From contig JANYEC010000074.1 in assembly GCA_025363295.1 (NCBI GenBank), positions 1-64,000 on the forward strand: DNA of 64,000 nt, written 5' to 3'. This DNA comes from Akkermansiaceae bacterium. Lineage in GTDB: Bacteria > Verrucomicrobiota > Verrucomicrobiia > Verrucomicrobiales > Akkermansiaceae. The notes under the pieces are model-generated. The model worked only from the letters and a program-made list of their open reading frames with translations. It searched no databases and was not told where the DNA came from. The position numbers were made by a program, and so were the translations under genes. Shown here one piece after another: positions 30,928 to 40,762 of the stretch (position 1 is its first letter; every line of letters begins with the position of its first letter).

Positions 30928-31887
30928 ATGTCCACCGCGATTCCTAATCCAAGTATTGTCATCGGCGGCACGATCGCCATCGATCATGTAAAAACTCCCG
31001 AAGCGGAGGCGCAGAATCTGCTAGGTGGATCTGCGGCCTACGCCGCGCTGGCCTCCTCGTTTTTCAGCCGACCAGTCAATCTGATTGGCATCATCGGCCA
31101 TGATTTTCCGGTAGAGCATTTGAAGATGTTAGAGGCTCAGGGCGTTTCGTTAGGTGGCGTGGAGCGTTCAGAAAATGAGTCTTTCACCTGGTCCGGCGAG
31201 TATCACACAAACATGAACGACCGCACGACACACCGGGTCGGGCTGAATGTACTGGAAAGTTGGCAGGTCAAAGTGCCCGCGGAATCCGCGAGCTCCGAGA
31301 TTGTCGTGCTGGCTAACATGTCGCCCGATAATCAATTAGAAATGCTCACCCAATGTGATGCTTTAAAGGGAAATGACGCCAATGCATCGAAGCGTTTCAT
31401 CATCGCGGACACCATGGATCTGTGGATCGAAATCGCGAACGAGCGTCTGCATGAAGTGCTGCCACATCTGGATCTCTTCGTCCTCAACGAAGGCGAGGCC
31501 CGTGATCTGGCAGGCACTACCAATCTGGTGAAAGCTGGTAGAATACTTCTCGAAAAAGGTCCCCGCCATGTCGTCGTGAAGCTTGGCGAATTCGGAGCCA
31601 TGATGTTTTCGCCAGGCGGCGAGATTTTCCGTGCAAGTGCCTATCCGCTTGAACACGTCGCCGATCCAACGGGCGCGGGCGACACATTCCTCGGCGGCAT
31701 GGCTGGATTCCTCGCATCTCAAGGACATCCACCCTACTCCGATGCCGTTCTCCGTGAAGCGATTGTCAAAGGCTCGATTCTTGCTTCTTTCACCTGTGAA
31801 GCATTCTCTACCAGAAAGCTTGAGGGACTCACAGAATCGGATATCGAATCGCGCCTCCAAGCCTTTCGCGGAGCGACTCATTGGTAA
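30928..31887 (+). CDS. PfkB/ribokinase-family sugar kinase
   Basis: Likely start MSTAIPNPSIVIGGTIAIDHV at 30928; LGGSAAYAALA, C-terminal DPTGAGDTFLGGMAGFLA. Confidence 0.9.
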   Translation: MSTAIPNPSIVIGGTIAIDHVKTPEAEAQNLLGGSAAYAALASSFFSRPVNLIGIIGHDFPVEHLKMLEAQGVSLGGVERSENESFTWSGEYHTNMNDRTTHRVGLNVLESWQVKVPAESASSEIVVLANMSPDNQLEMLTQCDALKGNDANASKRFIIADTMDLWIEIANERLHEVLPHLDLFVLNEGEARDLAGTTNLVKAGRILLEKGPRHVVVKLGEFGAMMFSPGGEIFRASAYPLEHVADPTGAGDTFLGGMAGFLASQGHPPYSDAVLREAIVKGSILASFTCEAFSTRKLEGLTESDIESRLQAFRGATHW

Positions 31888-31945
31888 TCGAAAATCAACG
31901 GCTTCGTGCGAGTGCAGCGTTTCAACTCGGAGATTTTGCTAGAAT

Positions 31946-33064
31946 CTAGCGGTCATAGCTGTCCATGATCTGCCTCACTGCGGTGGCGGCGGGAAGTGTT
32001 TGATCCGCCACGCGCTTTTCGATTTCAGGGAGCTGTTTTCTAACGGATAAATTGCGGAAAAAGCGGCGATGGAGTTCTTCCTGGATCATCGCGTGCATCC
32101 AGTCGATCGACTGATGTTCACGGCGGGAGTCGAACGCGCCCGACATGCGGGTGAGCACGGAAAACTTTTCGATCGTCTGCCAGAGTAAAGCGAGTGTCTC
32201 AGGAATGAGCGCGGAGCAAGTGGTGCAGCAAGTTTCCCATCCCGGCGTGGCGAATTGCAGACAATGGAGGACGCGATTGTATTCGACGCAGGCGAGTTTC
32301 GCAGATTTCACGTTGCCACCATCTGCCTTGTTAATGACTAACAGATCCGCAATTTCGATGACGCCCTTTTTCATGGCTTGCAGCTCATCGCCCGCACCAG
32401 CGATCATCATCAGCAGGAAAAAATCCACCATCGAGCGCACCGTGATCTCGTTCTGACCTACGCCGACGGTTTCTACCAGAATCACATTAAAACCCGCGGC
32501 CTCGCACAGCAGCATCGTTTCCCTACTCTTGCGTCCTACTCCGCCGAGCGATCCTGCGGAGGGCGACGGCCGAATATAGGCATTCTTTTCTGCGACGAGA
32601 TTTTGCATACGCGTTTTGTCGCCTAGAATGCTTCCGCCAGTTACGCTGCTGCTAGGGTCTACGGCCAGCACCGCGACACGATGCCCCATTTCACAGAGCT
32701 GACAACCGAGCGCCTCGATGAGCGTGCTTTTCCCCGCACCGGGCACGCCTGAGATGCCGACGCGAATGGAGTTTCCAGTTCTCGGCAGCAAGCGGGTGAG
32801 GAGTTCTTGCGCCAGCGCTTCGTGTTCCGGCAGGTTGCTTTCCACGAGCGTGATCGCGCGGGACAAAATACTGACATCAAGCCTAACAATTCCTTGCTCG
32901 TATTCATCGAGCGAGAGCTTGCGGCGTTTAGCGGGCTTGTGTTCCACGTCTTTGAAATCTGAGGAAATCCTTGGCACCACGCGACACCCAAAATGTGAAT
33001 CGCTTTGGCAATGCCTACCCAAGCTACCATTATTGTCACTGGAAAAATTCGTTGATGGTGGCAA
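31946..33064 (-). CDS. MeaB/ArgK-family G3E-type GTPase (methylmalonyl-CoA mutase chaperone family); start uncertain
   Basis: SRAITLVESNLPEHEALAQELL, GISGVPGAGKSTLIEALG, AVDPSSSVTGGSILGDKTRM, ETVGVGQNE, DLLVINKADG. Confidence 0.9.
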   Translation of the reverse strand: MPPSTNFSSDNNGSLGRHCQSDSHFGCRVVPRISSDFKDVEHKPAKRRKLSLDEYEQGIVRLDVSILSRAITLVESNLPEHEALAQELLTRLLPRTGNSIRVGISGVPGAGKSTLIEALGCQLCEMGHRVAVLAVDPSSSVTGGSILGDKTRMQNLVAEKNAYIRPSPSAGSLGGVGRKSRETMLLCEAAGFNVILVETVGVGQNEITVRSMVDFFLLMMIAGAGDELQAMKKGVIEIADLLVINKADGGNVKSAKLACVEYNRVLHCLQFATPGWETCCTTCSALIPETLALLWQTIEKFSVLTRMSGAFDSRREHQSIDWMHAMIQEELHRRFFRNLSVRKQLPEIEKRVADQTLPAATAVRQIMDSYDR

Positions 33065-33073
33065 GGTCGCCGC

Positions 33074-33841
33074 ATGCTCAATGCCACACCCATTCTCGAA
33101 GCCGACCGACTCGTCAAAATTTTTGGCGATTCCACCGCGCTCGACGGGCTCTCCTTCAAGGTGGGCACGGGCGAATCCCTCGGCCTGCTAGGCGTGAACG
33201 GTGCAGGAAAAACCACAGCGATGAACTTGCTGCTCGGTCTCACGACTCCCACGTCGGGCACCATCCGCATTTTCGGCAAGGATTTTTGGAAACACCGGAT
33301 CGAGATTCTCAAACAAGTCAATTTCTCCTCCGCCTATACAAGCCTTCCGTCCAATCTACTCGTGTGGCAAAACCTGAATGTTTTTGCCCGGCTTTATGGA
33401 GTCCGGCAGCCGAAACAGAAGATCGATGAACTGCTAGAGTTGCTTGAAATCACTCACCTGTGGAAATCCGTCACTGGAAAACTCTCTGCTGGCGAGTCCA
33501 CCCGAGTGAACCTCGCGAAGGCTCTTCTCAATGAACCGCGGTTACTCCTGCTAGATGAGCCCACTGCCTCGCTCGATCCCGACATCGCTGACCGCGTGCG
33601 CAAGCTACTCCGTAAACTTCAGTTAGAAAAGGGGCTCTCTATTCTCTACACGTCCCACAACATGCGCGATATCGAGGAAGTCTGCGACCGACTTATCTTC
33701 CTTCACGGCGGCAAGGTGCTCGCAGAGGGTACGCCAGGCGAGGTGCACGAACGCTTCCACCGTTCCTCGTTAGAAGATCTTTTCATCGGCGTAGCGCGCG
33801 GCGAGATTTCTGAAATAGGGAAAAAGTTGATAGAAAGGTAA
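33074..33841 (+). CDS. ABC transporter ATP-binding protein
   Basis: 255 aa; GVNGAGKTTAMNLLLG (Walker A), LSAGESTRVNLAKAL (signature), RLLLLDEPTASLDPD (Walker B). Confidence 0.93.
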   Translation: MLNATPILEADRLVKIFGDSTALDGLSFKVGTGESLGLLGVNGAGKTTAMNLLLGLTTPTSGTIRIFGKDFWKHRIEILKQVNFSSAYTSLPSNLLVWQNLNVFARLYGVRQPKQKIDELLELLEITHLWKSVTGKLSAGESTRVNLAKALLNEPRLLLLDEPTASLDPDIADRVRKLLRKLQLEKGLSILYTSHNMRDIEEVCDRLIFLHGGKVLAEGTPGEVHERFHRSSLEDLFIGVARGEISEIGKKLIER

Positions 33842-33856
33842 CAGCCAACCCCGTGA

Positions 33857-34021
33857 CACAGACATTCCTGTCTATTCTTCAGCCTCCCACCACCGTGGGG
33901 AAATGTCCAATCCGCCGTGTTTCTCAACCTGATCTGGGGCACCGTCGCAGGATTGTTTTTCGCCGCTAATCTCCGCCATGTAAGAAAAACCGGACTTTTA
34001 GTGAAGGTGGCGACGCAGTGA
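33857..34021 (+). pseudogene. C-terminal remnant of an ABC-2-type permease
   Basis: Hand translation of the frame ending at TGA 34019-34021: ...PPPWGNVQSAVFLNLIWGTVAGLFFAANLRHVRKTGLLVKVATQ*; no start or other TM segments present. Confidence 0.6.
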
Positions 34022-34120
34022 AGATCCAAAACGATTTCTAACGGATCGCAATCGGAAAGCTTGAAAGAAATTCCAAACATCTCAGTATCCAGATCCCACC
34101 CCACTAAAATCCTATTCACT

Positions 34121-35503
34121 ATGAGCCATCGTCGCCAATTCATCAAAACACTCGGGGTGATTGCTCTTCCCAATATCTTTACCGGCTCGTTATTCGCCGC
34201 GACCTCACCTAACAAAATCATCCAAGTCGCACAGATCGGCTGTGGTCGGATGGGCTTGGCGGACATGAGAAATGTGCTCGATGTGCCGATGGCGCGGGTT
34301 GTTGCCGTCTGTGAGCTTGACTCGAAGCGTGCTGCTGAGGGTAAGAGAAGGATCGAGGAATTCTACAAGAAAAAGGGTGAGACCACTGTCGAGGTTAAAG
34401 TTTACAGCGACTACCGGGAGCTATTAGCGAACCAAGAAATTGATGCGGTCGTCGTCAGCACGCCGGACCACTGGCATGGTCTTGTTGCGGTGGAAGCTGC
34501 CATCGCGGGCAAGCATATCTATTGTCAAAAACCTCTAACCTATAATATTGCCGAAGCCATTGCACTTCGCACCACCGTGAAGGCGAAAAAGGTGATCCTG
34601 CAAGTGGGCTCCCAACAGCGCTCGGAGCATCCTTTCGCCGCGTTCCGCCCAGCAAGCGAAGCAGTTTTGAATGGGCGTATTGGTAAGTTGAAAAGTATCA
34701 AAATCGGGATTGGGCTCGATAAACTAAGTGGGAAAGCTCCGGCTGCAATGCCGGTGCCTGCGAATTTCAACTACGAGCGCTGGCTCGGCCCCGCACCCCA
34801 ACAGGATTACATGGAAGGCCGCTGCCACCCGCAGGATAGTTTTACTGGGCGCCCCGGCTGGATCACCACCGAGGATTTCGGGCTTGGCATGATCACCAAC
34901 TGGGGGGCACATCATATTGATATCGCGCAGTGGGCGATGGGTCAACAGTTAGGCGGGCCATCCATGATTGATGCCAAGGCCGACTTCATGACAAACGATG
35001 TTTGGAACGTCCATCATCACTATCATGTAGAAATGCTCTATCCAAATGACGTCCAAGTCATCCTTGACGATAAATTTGAAAACGGTCTGAGGTTTGAAGG
35101 CGAGGAAGGCTGGATTTTCTGCACGCGCAGCGAGGAGAAAGTGACTGCCAGTGATGGCAACAAGCCCAGTAATGGGAAAAGCCCCCTGCTGGCGAGTGCC
35201 GCGAATCTACTTTCGCCACTTGGCCCCGACGCTAAGCGCTGGCCCGCGAGCAAGGAGCACAAATTAAACTGGATCGAATCCATCCTCGCCAATCGTGAGC
35301 CAATCGCCCCGGTCGATCAGGCTACCCGCAGCTTGGAAACTTGCGCCGCCGCTTGGATCGGCATGAAACTCGGGCGCAAACTCCATTGGGACGTTGCTAC
35401 CGAATCGTTCGTCGGTGATGACGAGGCAAACGCCCTCCGTTCACGCAAGCCTCGTAGCTTGGATTACGATGTTCATGCGATCATGAAAAAAGCGGGAATT
35501 TGA
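34121..35503 (+). CDS. Gfo/Idh/MocA-family oxidoreductase with Tat-like signal
   Basis: Start MSHRRQFIKTLGVIALPNIFTGSLFAA at 34121; QIGCGRMGLADMRN, DAVVVSTPDHWHGLVAVEAAIAGKHIYCQKPLTYN. Confidence 0.93.
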   Translation: MSHRRQFIKTLGVIALPNIFTGSLFAATSPNKIIQVAQIGCGRMGLADMRNVLDVPMARVVAVCELDSKRAAEGKRRIEEFYKKKGETTVEVKVYSDYRELLANQEIDAVVVSTPDHWHGLVAVEAAIAGKHIYCQKPLTYNIAEAIALRTTVKAKKVILQVGSQQRSEHPFAAFRPASEAVLNGRIGKLKSIKIGIGLDKLSGKAPAAMPVPANFNYERWLGPAPQQDYMEGRCHPQDSFTGRPGWITTEDFGLGMITNWGAHHIDIAQWAMGQQLGGPSMIDAKADFMTNDVWNVHHHYHVEMLYPNDVQVILDDKFENGLRFEGEEGWIFCTRSEEKVTASDGNKPSNGKSPLLASAANLLSPLGPDAKRWPASKEHKLNWIESILANREPIAPVDQATRSLETCAAAWIGMKLGRKLHWDVATESFVGDDEANALRSRKPRSLDYDVHAIMKKAGI

Positions 35504-35518
35504 TCCTCGCTGCCGGCA

Positions 35519-36013
35519 TCAAATCGCTCCACCGCGCGCGGCGAGGGAGCGAAAGACTGGTTCTGGCACGTAGCGACAGACGGTTTCCTCCCAACCGGCG
35601 GGTCCGATGAGGCCCTTGATCATATTCGAGGAAAGCTCCGCAATGTCTCGCGGCGGCATCAGGAATACCGTGTTAACTTCAGGAGCCATGTCCGCATTGA
35701 TGTGGCGCATGACCCGTTCGTATTCGTAGTCGTTTGGCGAGCGGATTCCCCGCAGGATGTATTTTGCCCCCATTTTTTTCGCATAATCCACCAAGTAGCG
35801 ATTGTCGAAATGAGCGATGACTAAGCGCTCGCTTGTTTTGGTGGACTCACGCAGCAGTTCAAGCCGTTCCTCGACGGTAAATGAATAACGTTTCGACGGG
35901 TTGTTGCCGATCGCGACGATCAAGTGGTCAAACATTTCCAGCCCCTGTTCGATCATCCAGAGATGACCATTCGTCGGAGGATCGAAGGAACCGGCGTAAA
36001 CCGCAGTGCGCAT
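35519..36013 (-). CDS. coaD: Phosphopantetheine adenylyltransferase
   Basis: 164 aa; [53 protein letters not shown]. Confidence 0.95.
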   Translation of the reverse strand: MRTAVYAGSFDPPTNGHLWMIEQGLEMFDHLIVAIGNNPSKRYSFTVEERLELLRESTKTSERLVIAHFDNRYLVDYAKKMGAKYILRGIRSPNDYEYERVMRHINADMAPEVNTVFLMPPRDIAELSSNMIKGLIGPAGWEETVCRYVPEPVFRSLAARGGAI

Positions 36014-36126
36014 GGGGAAAGGCTAGGGGTAAAAATCTGAAACCGGAAATGCTAAATGTACCGCGAAAACAAATCGAACCATTTTTTGACTTCAAGGCGG
36101 GTCCTTGTTATCAGCCCGACGTGCAA

Positions 36127-36203
36127 GCGCTCGTAGCTCAGTTGGATAGAGCATCCGCCTTCTAAGCGGACGGTCACTGGTTCGAATCCAGTCGAGCGCG
36201 CCA
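36127..36203 (+). tRNA. tRNA-Arg (TCT)
   Basis: GCGCTCG...CGAGCGC acceptor, anticodon loop CTTCTAA (anticodon TCT), GTTCGAATC T-loop, encoded CCA. Confidence 0.95.
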
Positions 36204-36452
36204 GTGCTACCTTGAAAGAGTCCAGGGGATGCTCACAGGCTGGACCGATGAGGTCAATTTAGCCGATCGGGCTTTTTGATTTTCGCTCGTCGTGAAGAAC
36301 CCCCAATTGAATAAAGGTGTTACGGGCGGCGCATTGGCGCTGAGTTCCTAGAATAGATGCATTCTCACCTCAGCCGGAGAAACTTGGATGCATTCTCTGT
36401 TCCCTAAAATCGATTAGTTAGGCAGTATGGCGGATTGTTCGACAACCTCGGT

Positions 36453-36773
36453 TCAGCTCCGTCCGCTAGAATTTGCCCTGGCGTATTCCTCAATGCCCAT
36501 GAATCCGGTGACAATCCACTCGTTGAGGGTGGAGTTGAGCGGTGATCCGCAGTAAGGACAGTTGATATCCAGCGAATCGCTGGCTCCACCCGCACGCGCG
36601 GAAAGGCGGGTAAGGAATCCGAGCGTGAGCCAAAAGCACGAGCTTAGACCTGTTTTGAACGGGAGAGAAATGGACCGAAGATTCATGGAATGAAAATGAG
36701 CTTCAATTCGATAGATGGAACCATGCGGGTCCGGGGGACGCGGCGCAAGCATGGAGGTGTGCAGCCATCGCAA
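36453..36773 (-). CDS. Small hypothetical protein with a CPYCG motif (doubtful)
   Basis: 106 aa ORF with NCPYCGSPLN; an internal start MNLRSISLPFKTGL would give a leader-like N-terminus. Confidence 0.25.
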   Translation of the reverse strand: MRWLHTSMLAPRPPDPHGSIYRIEAHFHSMNLRSISLPFKTGLSSCFWLTLGFLTRLSARAGGASDSLDINCPYCGSPLNSTLNEWIVTGFMGIEEYARANSSGRS

Positions 36774-36782
36774 GCACAGTAA

Positions 36783-36965
36783 TTATTTGCAACCGAGCAC
36801 CCATGCGAGCACACCTAGCAGAAAATTGATAGCCCCCGGCAGGAGCGAAACAATGGATAATTCATCCGTGTTTGGTACCAGCACGGATTCGAGGGCCACA
36901 ACCATTGCGCTGACGCTGATTGTAAGGAGAATGAAGCGGCGGAAGGTAAGCAGTAGCAATTTCAC
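36783..36965 (-). CDS. Small membrane protein (PgaD-like position)
   Basis: 60 aa, two hydrophobic segments; GTG start overlaps the glycosyltransferase stop (GTGA). Confidence 0.6.
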   Translation of the reverse strand: MKLLLLTFRRFILLTISVSAMVVALESVLVPNTDELSIVSLLPGAINFLLGVLAWVLGCK

Positions 36966-38305
36966 AGTAACGGAGGGGCGGCGGGGTGCTCTATCTCATC
37001 GAACCGAACCGTGCGCGACCACTTGCCACTATCAAAACGGAAGAAGCCCTCTGGGAAGCCCACAAGAAACGTGGTGAATGAGATGACGAGATAGTAGAGC
37101 GGATAGAGTGGTGCTAGTAACAACAGCAGCGGATACGATGACCACGAGCGCCGATCGATCGCGATTGCAATGCCAATCTGGATGTAAAACAGCGCACTAC
37201 AAATGCCGTAGAAATAAACCGTCCGGCTGAAAAACGCATCGTCGAACACAGGATCGCCGCGGAGAAAATCCTTCGACATATCGTATGCGGTGTAAGAGGT
37301 GAGAACCACACCTGCCAGAGCCCAGAGCACGGTTAGAAACGAAATGAAGATGACGGGAAAGTTGGTGGCTCTGCCAGAGACCCCTTTGCTGAGAAGATGT
37401 TCGCGCACGACGTGGCCGAAGCCGCTGCTCCATCGTTTGCGCTGATGCCACAAGCTTTTCCAAGTGGGAGCCATTTCCACCGAGGCGGTCCACGATGGTT
37501 CGTAATCGGCTCTCCAGCCAGCCAGTTGGAGCCGCCAACTCAGATCGATATCTTCCGCACTGGTAGCTTCATTGAAATTCTCCAGCTCGCTCAAGGCGCC
37601 TCTGCGGTAAGCCACCCATGCACCGGAGACCGTTAGAAGACAACCCCATTGGCTCTCAGCATTTTTCACCAGCCCGATCACCGCCAGGTAGTCAAGACAT
37701 TGGAAAAGATGGACAAAACGGGTCACCGCCATGGGCCAGATTTTACCGGTGATGGCGGCGAGTCTCGAATGCCTGTTAAACTGGGAAAGCATCCGGCTCC
37801 AATCGCGGCTAACAGCGATCGTATCGGCATCCATGCAAACGACGACCTCGGCGGAGGTATTGCTGAGCCCCACGTTCAGGGCGTGGGCCTTTCCCGCGTT
37901 CTTCTCGTAACGAATCAAGCGGGCATAAGGAATTTCGGCCACGGCCTGAAATTCGGACGACTGGGGTGCCTTCGGCGATCCGTCATCGATCAGAAGAATT
38001 TCCAATGGTGCCGGACGGATACCTGATAGACTGCGCGCCGTTTTCAGGGCTCCATCACATTCCCCGTAAAATGGAATCATGACCGAATAGCTGGGTAGCT
38101 CGGAGCACGGAGCGGGACGAACTAACCATTTCAAAAGGCTGACCAAAGCGAAGGTGCTCCAGAGCACGCTAATTAGGATGGGGAAAACCTCAATGTAATA
38201 GGTGATTTGATCGATGGTCCCTTCGGGCCAGTTTCTGATCTGATCGAAATGTTCCTGCCAACCCATCGCCATGGCTTGAAGCAGGTGGGTGAAAAAAGGC
38301 ATCAT
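36962..38305 (-). CDS. GT2-family membrane glycosyltransferase (PgaC-like)
   Basis: 447 aa; SVMIPFYGECDG, VCMDADTIAVSRDW, SAEDIDLSWRLQLAGW, HQRKRWSSGFG, multiple TM segments. Confidence 0.88.
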   Translation of the reverse strand: MMPFFTHLLQAMAMGWQEHFDQIRNWPEGTIDQITYYIEVFPILISVLWSTFALVSLLKWLVRPAPCSELPSYSVMIPFYGECDGALKTARSLSGIRPAPLEILLIDDGSPKAPQSSEFQAVAEIPYARLIRYEKNAGKAHALNVGLSNTSAEVVVCMDADTIAVSRDWSRMLSQFNRHSRLAAITGKIWPMAVTRFVHLFQCLDYLAVIGLVKNAESQWGCLLTVSGAWVAYRRGALSELENFNEATSAEDIDLSWRLQLAGWRADYEPSWTASVEMAPTWKSLWHQRKRWSSGFGHVVREHLLSKGVSGRATNFPVIFISFLTVLWALAGVVLTSYTAYDMSKDFLRGDPVFDDAFFSRTVYFYGICSALFYIQIGIAIAIDRRSWSSYPLLLLLAPLYPLYYLVISFTTFLVGFPEGFFRFDSGKWSRTVRFDEIEHPAAPPLL

Positions 38306-40762
38306 TTAGAGAGGAGGGGGATTGTATTTTTTAATCAAATCAGCGACCGCATTGCCTACCGCTGGATTCAACGGATAGGCCTTCTGGATCAGGCTCAGTC
38401 GGGCGCATGCTCCGGCCGGGTCGCCGTGCAGGAAATCCAGAGCGGCCACTGCGAGCTTCGCTTCGGTCCGGTTCTGGTTTTGCTTGGTAAGTCGGGAGAG
38501 AGTCGCATTGAGAAGTGGAATGCTGCGGGAGTCGATTCCTGCCTGAAGAAAGGCGAGCCACCAAGTTTGAGCCTCATCCGGCTGCGAAGGGAAAACCAGC
38601 GGGACGGACTCGTCCGCATGAAGCACTGGCAGACGCGGGATTCCCTGACGGCTGTTGCGGGCATTCGCGATGACAGGGGGTGTGTCAAATAGAAGGAAGT
38701 GGGTGAATCCTGCGCTTTCGGCGATCGCTCTGGAGGTCTGATTATATTCCCCGTACGGCCAGCAGAAAATACTGGAGGCCCGGAAGCCGTGGCTAGCAAG
38801 CAAACTGCGGCTAGTCTCCATGTCTATGCGGATGCGGCGCATATATTCCGAGTTGGTTTCGGGACGGCCAAATTCCTTGAGAAACTGCGTCGAAACCTCC
38901 GCTGGCAATGAATCTTCAGAAAAGATCGAGAGAGCCGTCTGATAGTGCATCGCATCCGAGTGCGACACCACTTCTAGCAGGCCAGTGTCATACATCTCGC
39001 GAACCTCTTTCCAGGTCATAGATTTATCGCTGCGATCCGGTTCAATGGTCGAGTGGTTGGATTGGTCCCCATCACTCAACCAACTGGTGACGAGCGCCGT
39101 GGTGAAAGGGATTTTCAGTTTTTTAGCACGAGGAAAAAACTGTTGATAGACACTTTCCGAACCGTCGTCGATGGTGATCACGAGGGGTTTGGACGGAAGC
39201 ATCGCAGTGTCGCGAGTGATCAGATAGGACTGAAACCGTGACATTGGAGCGACATTAAATCCGCTGACTTTGATAAATGCGAATAGATTGTCCAGATACT
39301 CAGTGCTGCATTTGTAGGGGAATCTATCACCGCTGGCTGCCCCTTCCTCCAAGGTATGCAGGGCGAGCACTGGCACCAACGGATCGTCTCCTTTGGCCTC
39401 GAGCGCTCCAGTTTTATAAAGTTCAGCAAGACATATCACCGACCAGATCGATGAGTCTTTCGGGAAAAGGTGAGGCCCCTCGCTGCGGTGAAGATTTGTC
39501 TGGGCAGCCGCATGAATCGCCCGGGTTTCGGTCGTGTCTGGGTTGGGTCTCACGTAGCCGAAGAGTTCCCTTGCTCTGTCGCTTTTGCGAAGAAGGTTTT
39601 CCAATCGATCGAAGCTCTTTTGTTCCCAAGTTCCAAAGGTGAACCACGACAATCCTGCGAGTGCTCCGTTTGGCACACTCGTAAGCGCACGTTCGGTTTC
39701 CGCAGGTGGTGCGTCGATGCCCAATGTGAGCCACTGTGAAGTCCCGTCCGTGAGTTCATCATGCTGGGAAAGCAGCTTGTTGCCCACCCACTCGGGCTCT
39801 TGCTTCCAATCCTGCCAGTATCCCATCGGCTCGAGGTAATCGAGACCGGCACGGCCCAACATGCCATAGTTCAGGCTGGTTTCCGTAAACTGCCATGGCT
39901 CCAGAAACGCCCCCCATCTCACCTCCGGGTGCGCCGCCCGCGTGCTGCGAACCAGATCCGCGACCCAATCGGCCAACAGTTGCGCCCTCATCTCATACCA
40001 GCGGGCTTTTGAATAGTCGTTGCCCAGGATATCCGGAAACCCTTTAAACTCGGGATATTTCTGCACGAATTTCACTCCTAACGGCCCATCTTTCCCTGCG
40101 GGCCACCCTTCATAACGGACCCAATCCAATGAAACTCCGTCAAACGGATAGCTCTCGAGCAGCTTGGAAATCAGCATCGACTGCCGCTCCCTCACGCCCG
40201 CCACAGCCGGGTCCACGAAAGTCTCACCGCGTTCGCTCTGGTATTTGGCCGCAGGAAACAGGTCCGCTGCCTGCACATCGTGAAAACACGGCCACCATGC
40301 CCATATTTTGATGTGGCGCAGTTTTGCCTGCACGAACATTTCGCGCAGCCATCCTGCGTCCTCCCAGCCGGGCGCACATTTCTCACCGGAAAGCGGAAGA
40401 AGAAGATCTCCCGATTGAAGGGTCGCCCCAGTGCGCTGGCTGTGAAAATTATCCTCATCCTGCTTCACCAGCAAATCAATCCGGTCGATCCCCAGGCGCT
40501 CACATTGGTTGAGGATCCAGACCCATCCGCCTTTCGTCACGTTTTCCGTGGTCCGCACAACGATGCCTTGCCCGATCCCGGCGCCCGGAATTTTAGAATC
40601 CATGGAAGGAGGCACTGCATCTGGCGGAGGCGTTTCAGTCGGAATGGCCCCGAGGGCATGCATGCCCGCCAAAAGCAAAACCGCCAGAATGGCAGGCAGA
40701 CATTCAAAATCAACGAAGGCTTTTCGCGTCAGGTGTTTCGGATGAGATGTGGGAAAGTTCAT
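38306..40762 (-). CDS. PgaB-like protein with N-terminal glycoside-hydrolase-like domain and C-terminal CE4 polysaccharide deacetylase domain
   Basis: 818 aa; N-terminal YPFDGVSLDWVRYEGW (GHL10/GH153-like), C-terminal KPLVITIDDGSESVYQQFFP, LLEVVSHSDAMH (HxxxxH), FCWPYGEYNQ; start lies next to the glycosyltransferase gene. Confidence 0.8.
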   Translation of the reverse strand: MNFPTSHPKHLTRKAFVDFECLPAILAVLLLAGMHALGAIPTETPPPDAVPPSMDSKIPGAGIGQGIVVRTTENVTKGGWVWILNQCERLGIDRIDLLVKQDEDNFHSQRTGATLQSGDLLLPLSGEKCAPGWEDAGWLREMFVQAKLRHIKIWAWWPCFHDVQAADLFPAAKYQSERGETFVDPAVAGVRERQSMLISKLLESYPFDGVSLDWVRYEGWPAGKDGPLGVKFVQKYPEFKGFPDILGNDYSKARWYEMRAQLLADWVADLVRSTRAAHPEVRWGAFLEPWQFTETSLNYGMLGRAGLDYLEPMGYWQDWKQEPEWVGNKLLSQHDELTDGTSQWLTLGIDAPPAETERALTSVPNGALAGLSWFTFGTWEQKSFDRLENLLRKSDRARELFGYVRPNPDTTETRAIHAAAQTNLHRSEGPHLFPKDSSIWSVICLAELYKTGALEAKGDDPLVPVLALHTLEEGAASGDRFPYKCSTEYLDNLFAFIKVSGFNVAPMSRFQSYLITRDTAMLPSKPLVITIDDGSESVYQQFFPRAKKLKIPFTTALVTSWLSDGDQSNHSTIEPDRSDKSMTWKEVREMYDTGLLEVVSHSDAMHYQTALSIFSEDSLPAEVSTQFLKEFGRPETNSEYMRRIRIDMETSRSLLASHGFRASSIFCWPYGEYNQTSRAIAESAGFTHFLLFDTPPVIANARNSRQGIPRLPVLHADESVPLVFPSQPDEAQTWWLAFLQAGIDSRSIPLLNATLSRLTKQNQNRTEAKLAVAALDFLHGDPAGACARLSLIQKAYPLNPAVGNAVADLIKKYNPPPL

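Noticed and set aside
31940-31955. Palindrome gctagaatctagc between convergent kinase and MeaB genes
   Set aside because: Short arms, low GC, no T-tract; could be chance.
36356-36397. Direct repeat GATGCATTCTC (36356-36366 and 36387-36397) near tRNA-Arg, considered as an integration att-like site
   Set aside because: Only 11 bp, no integrase, no match to the tRNA 3' end.
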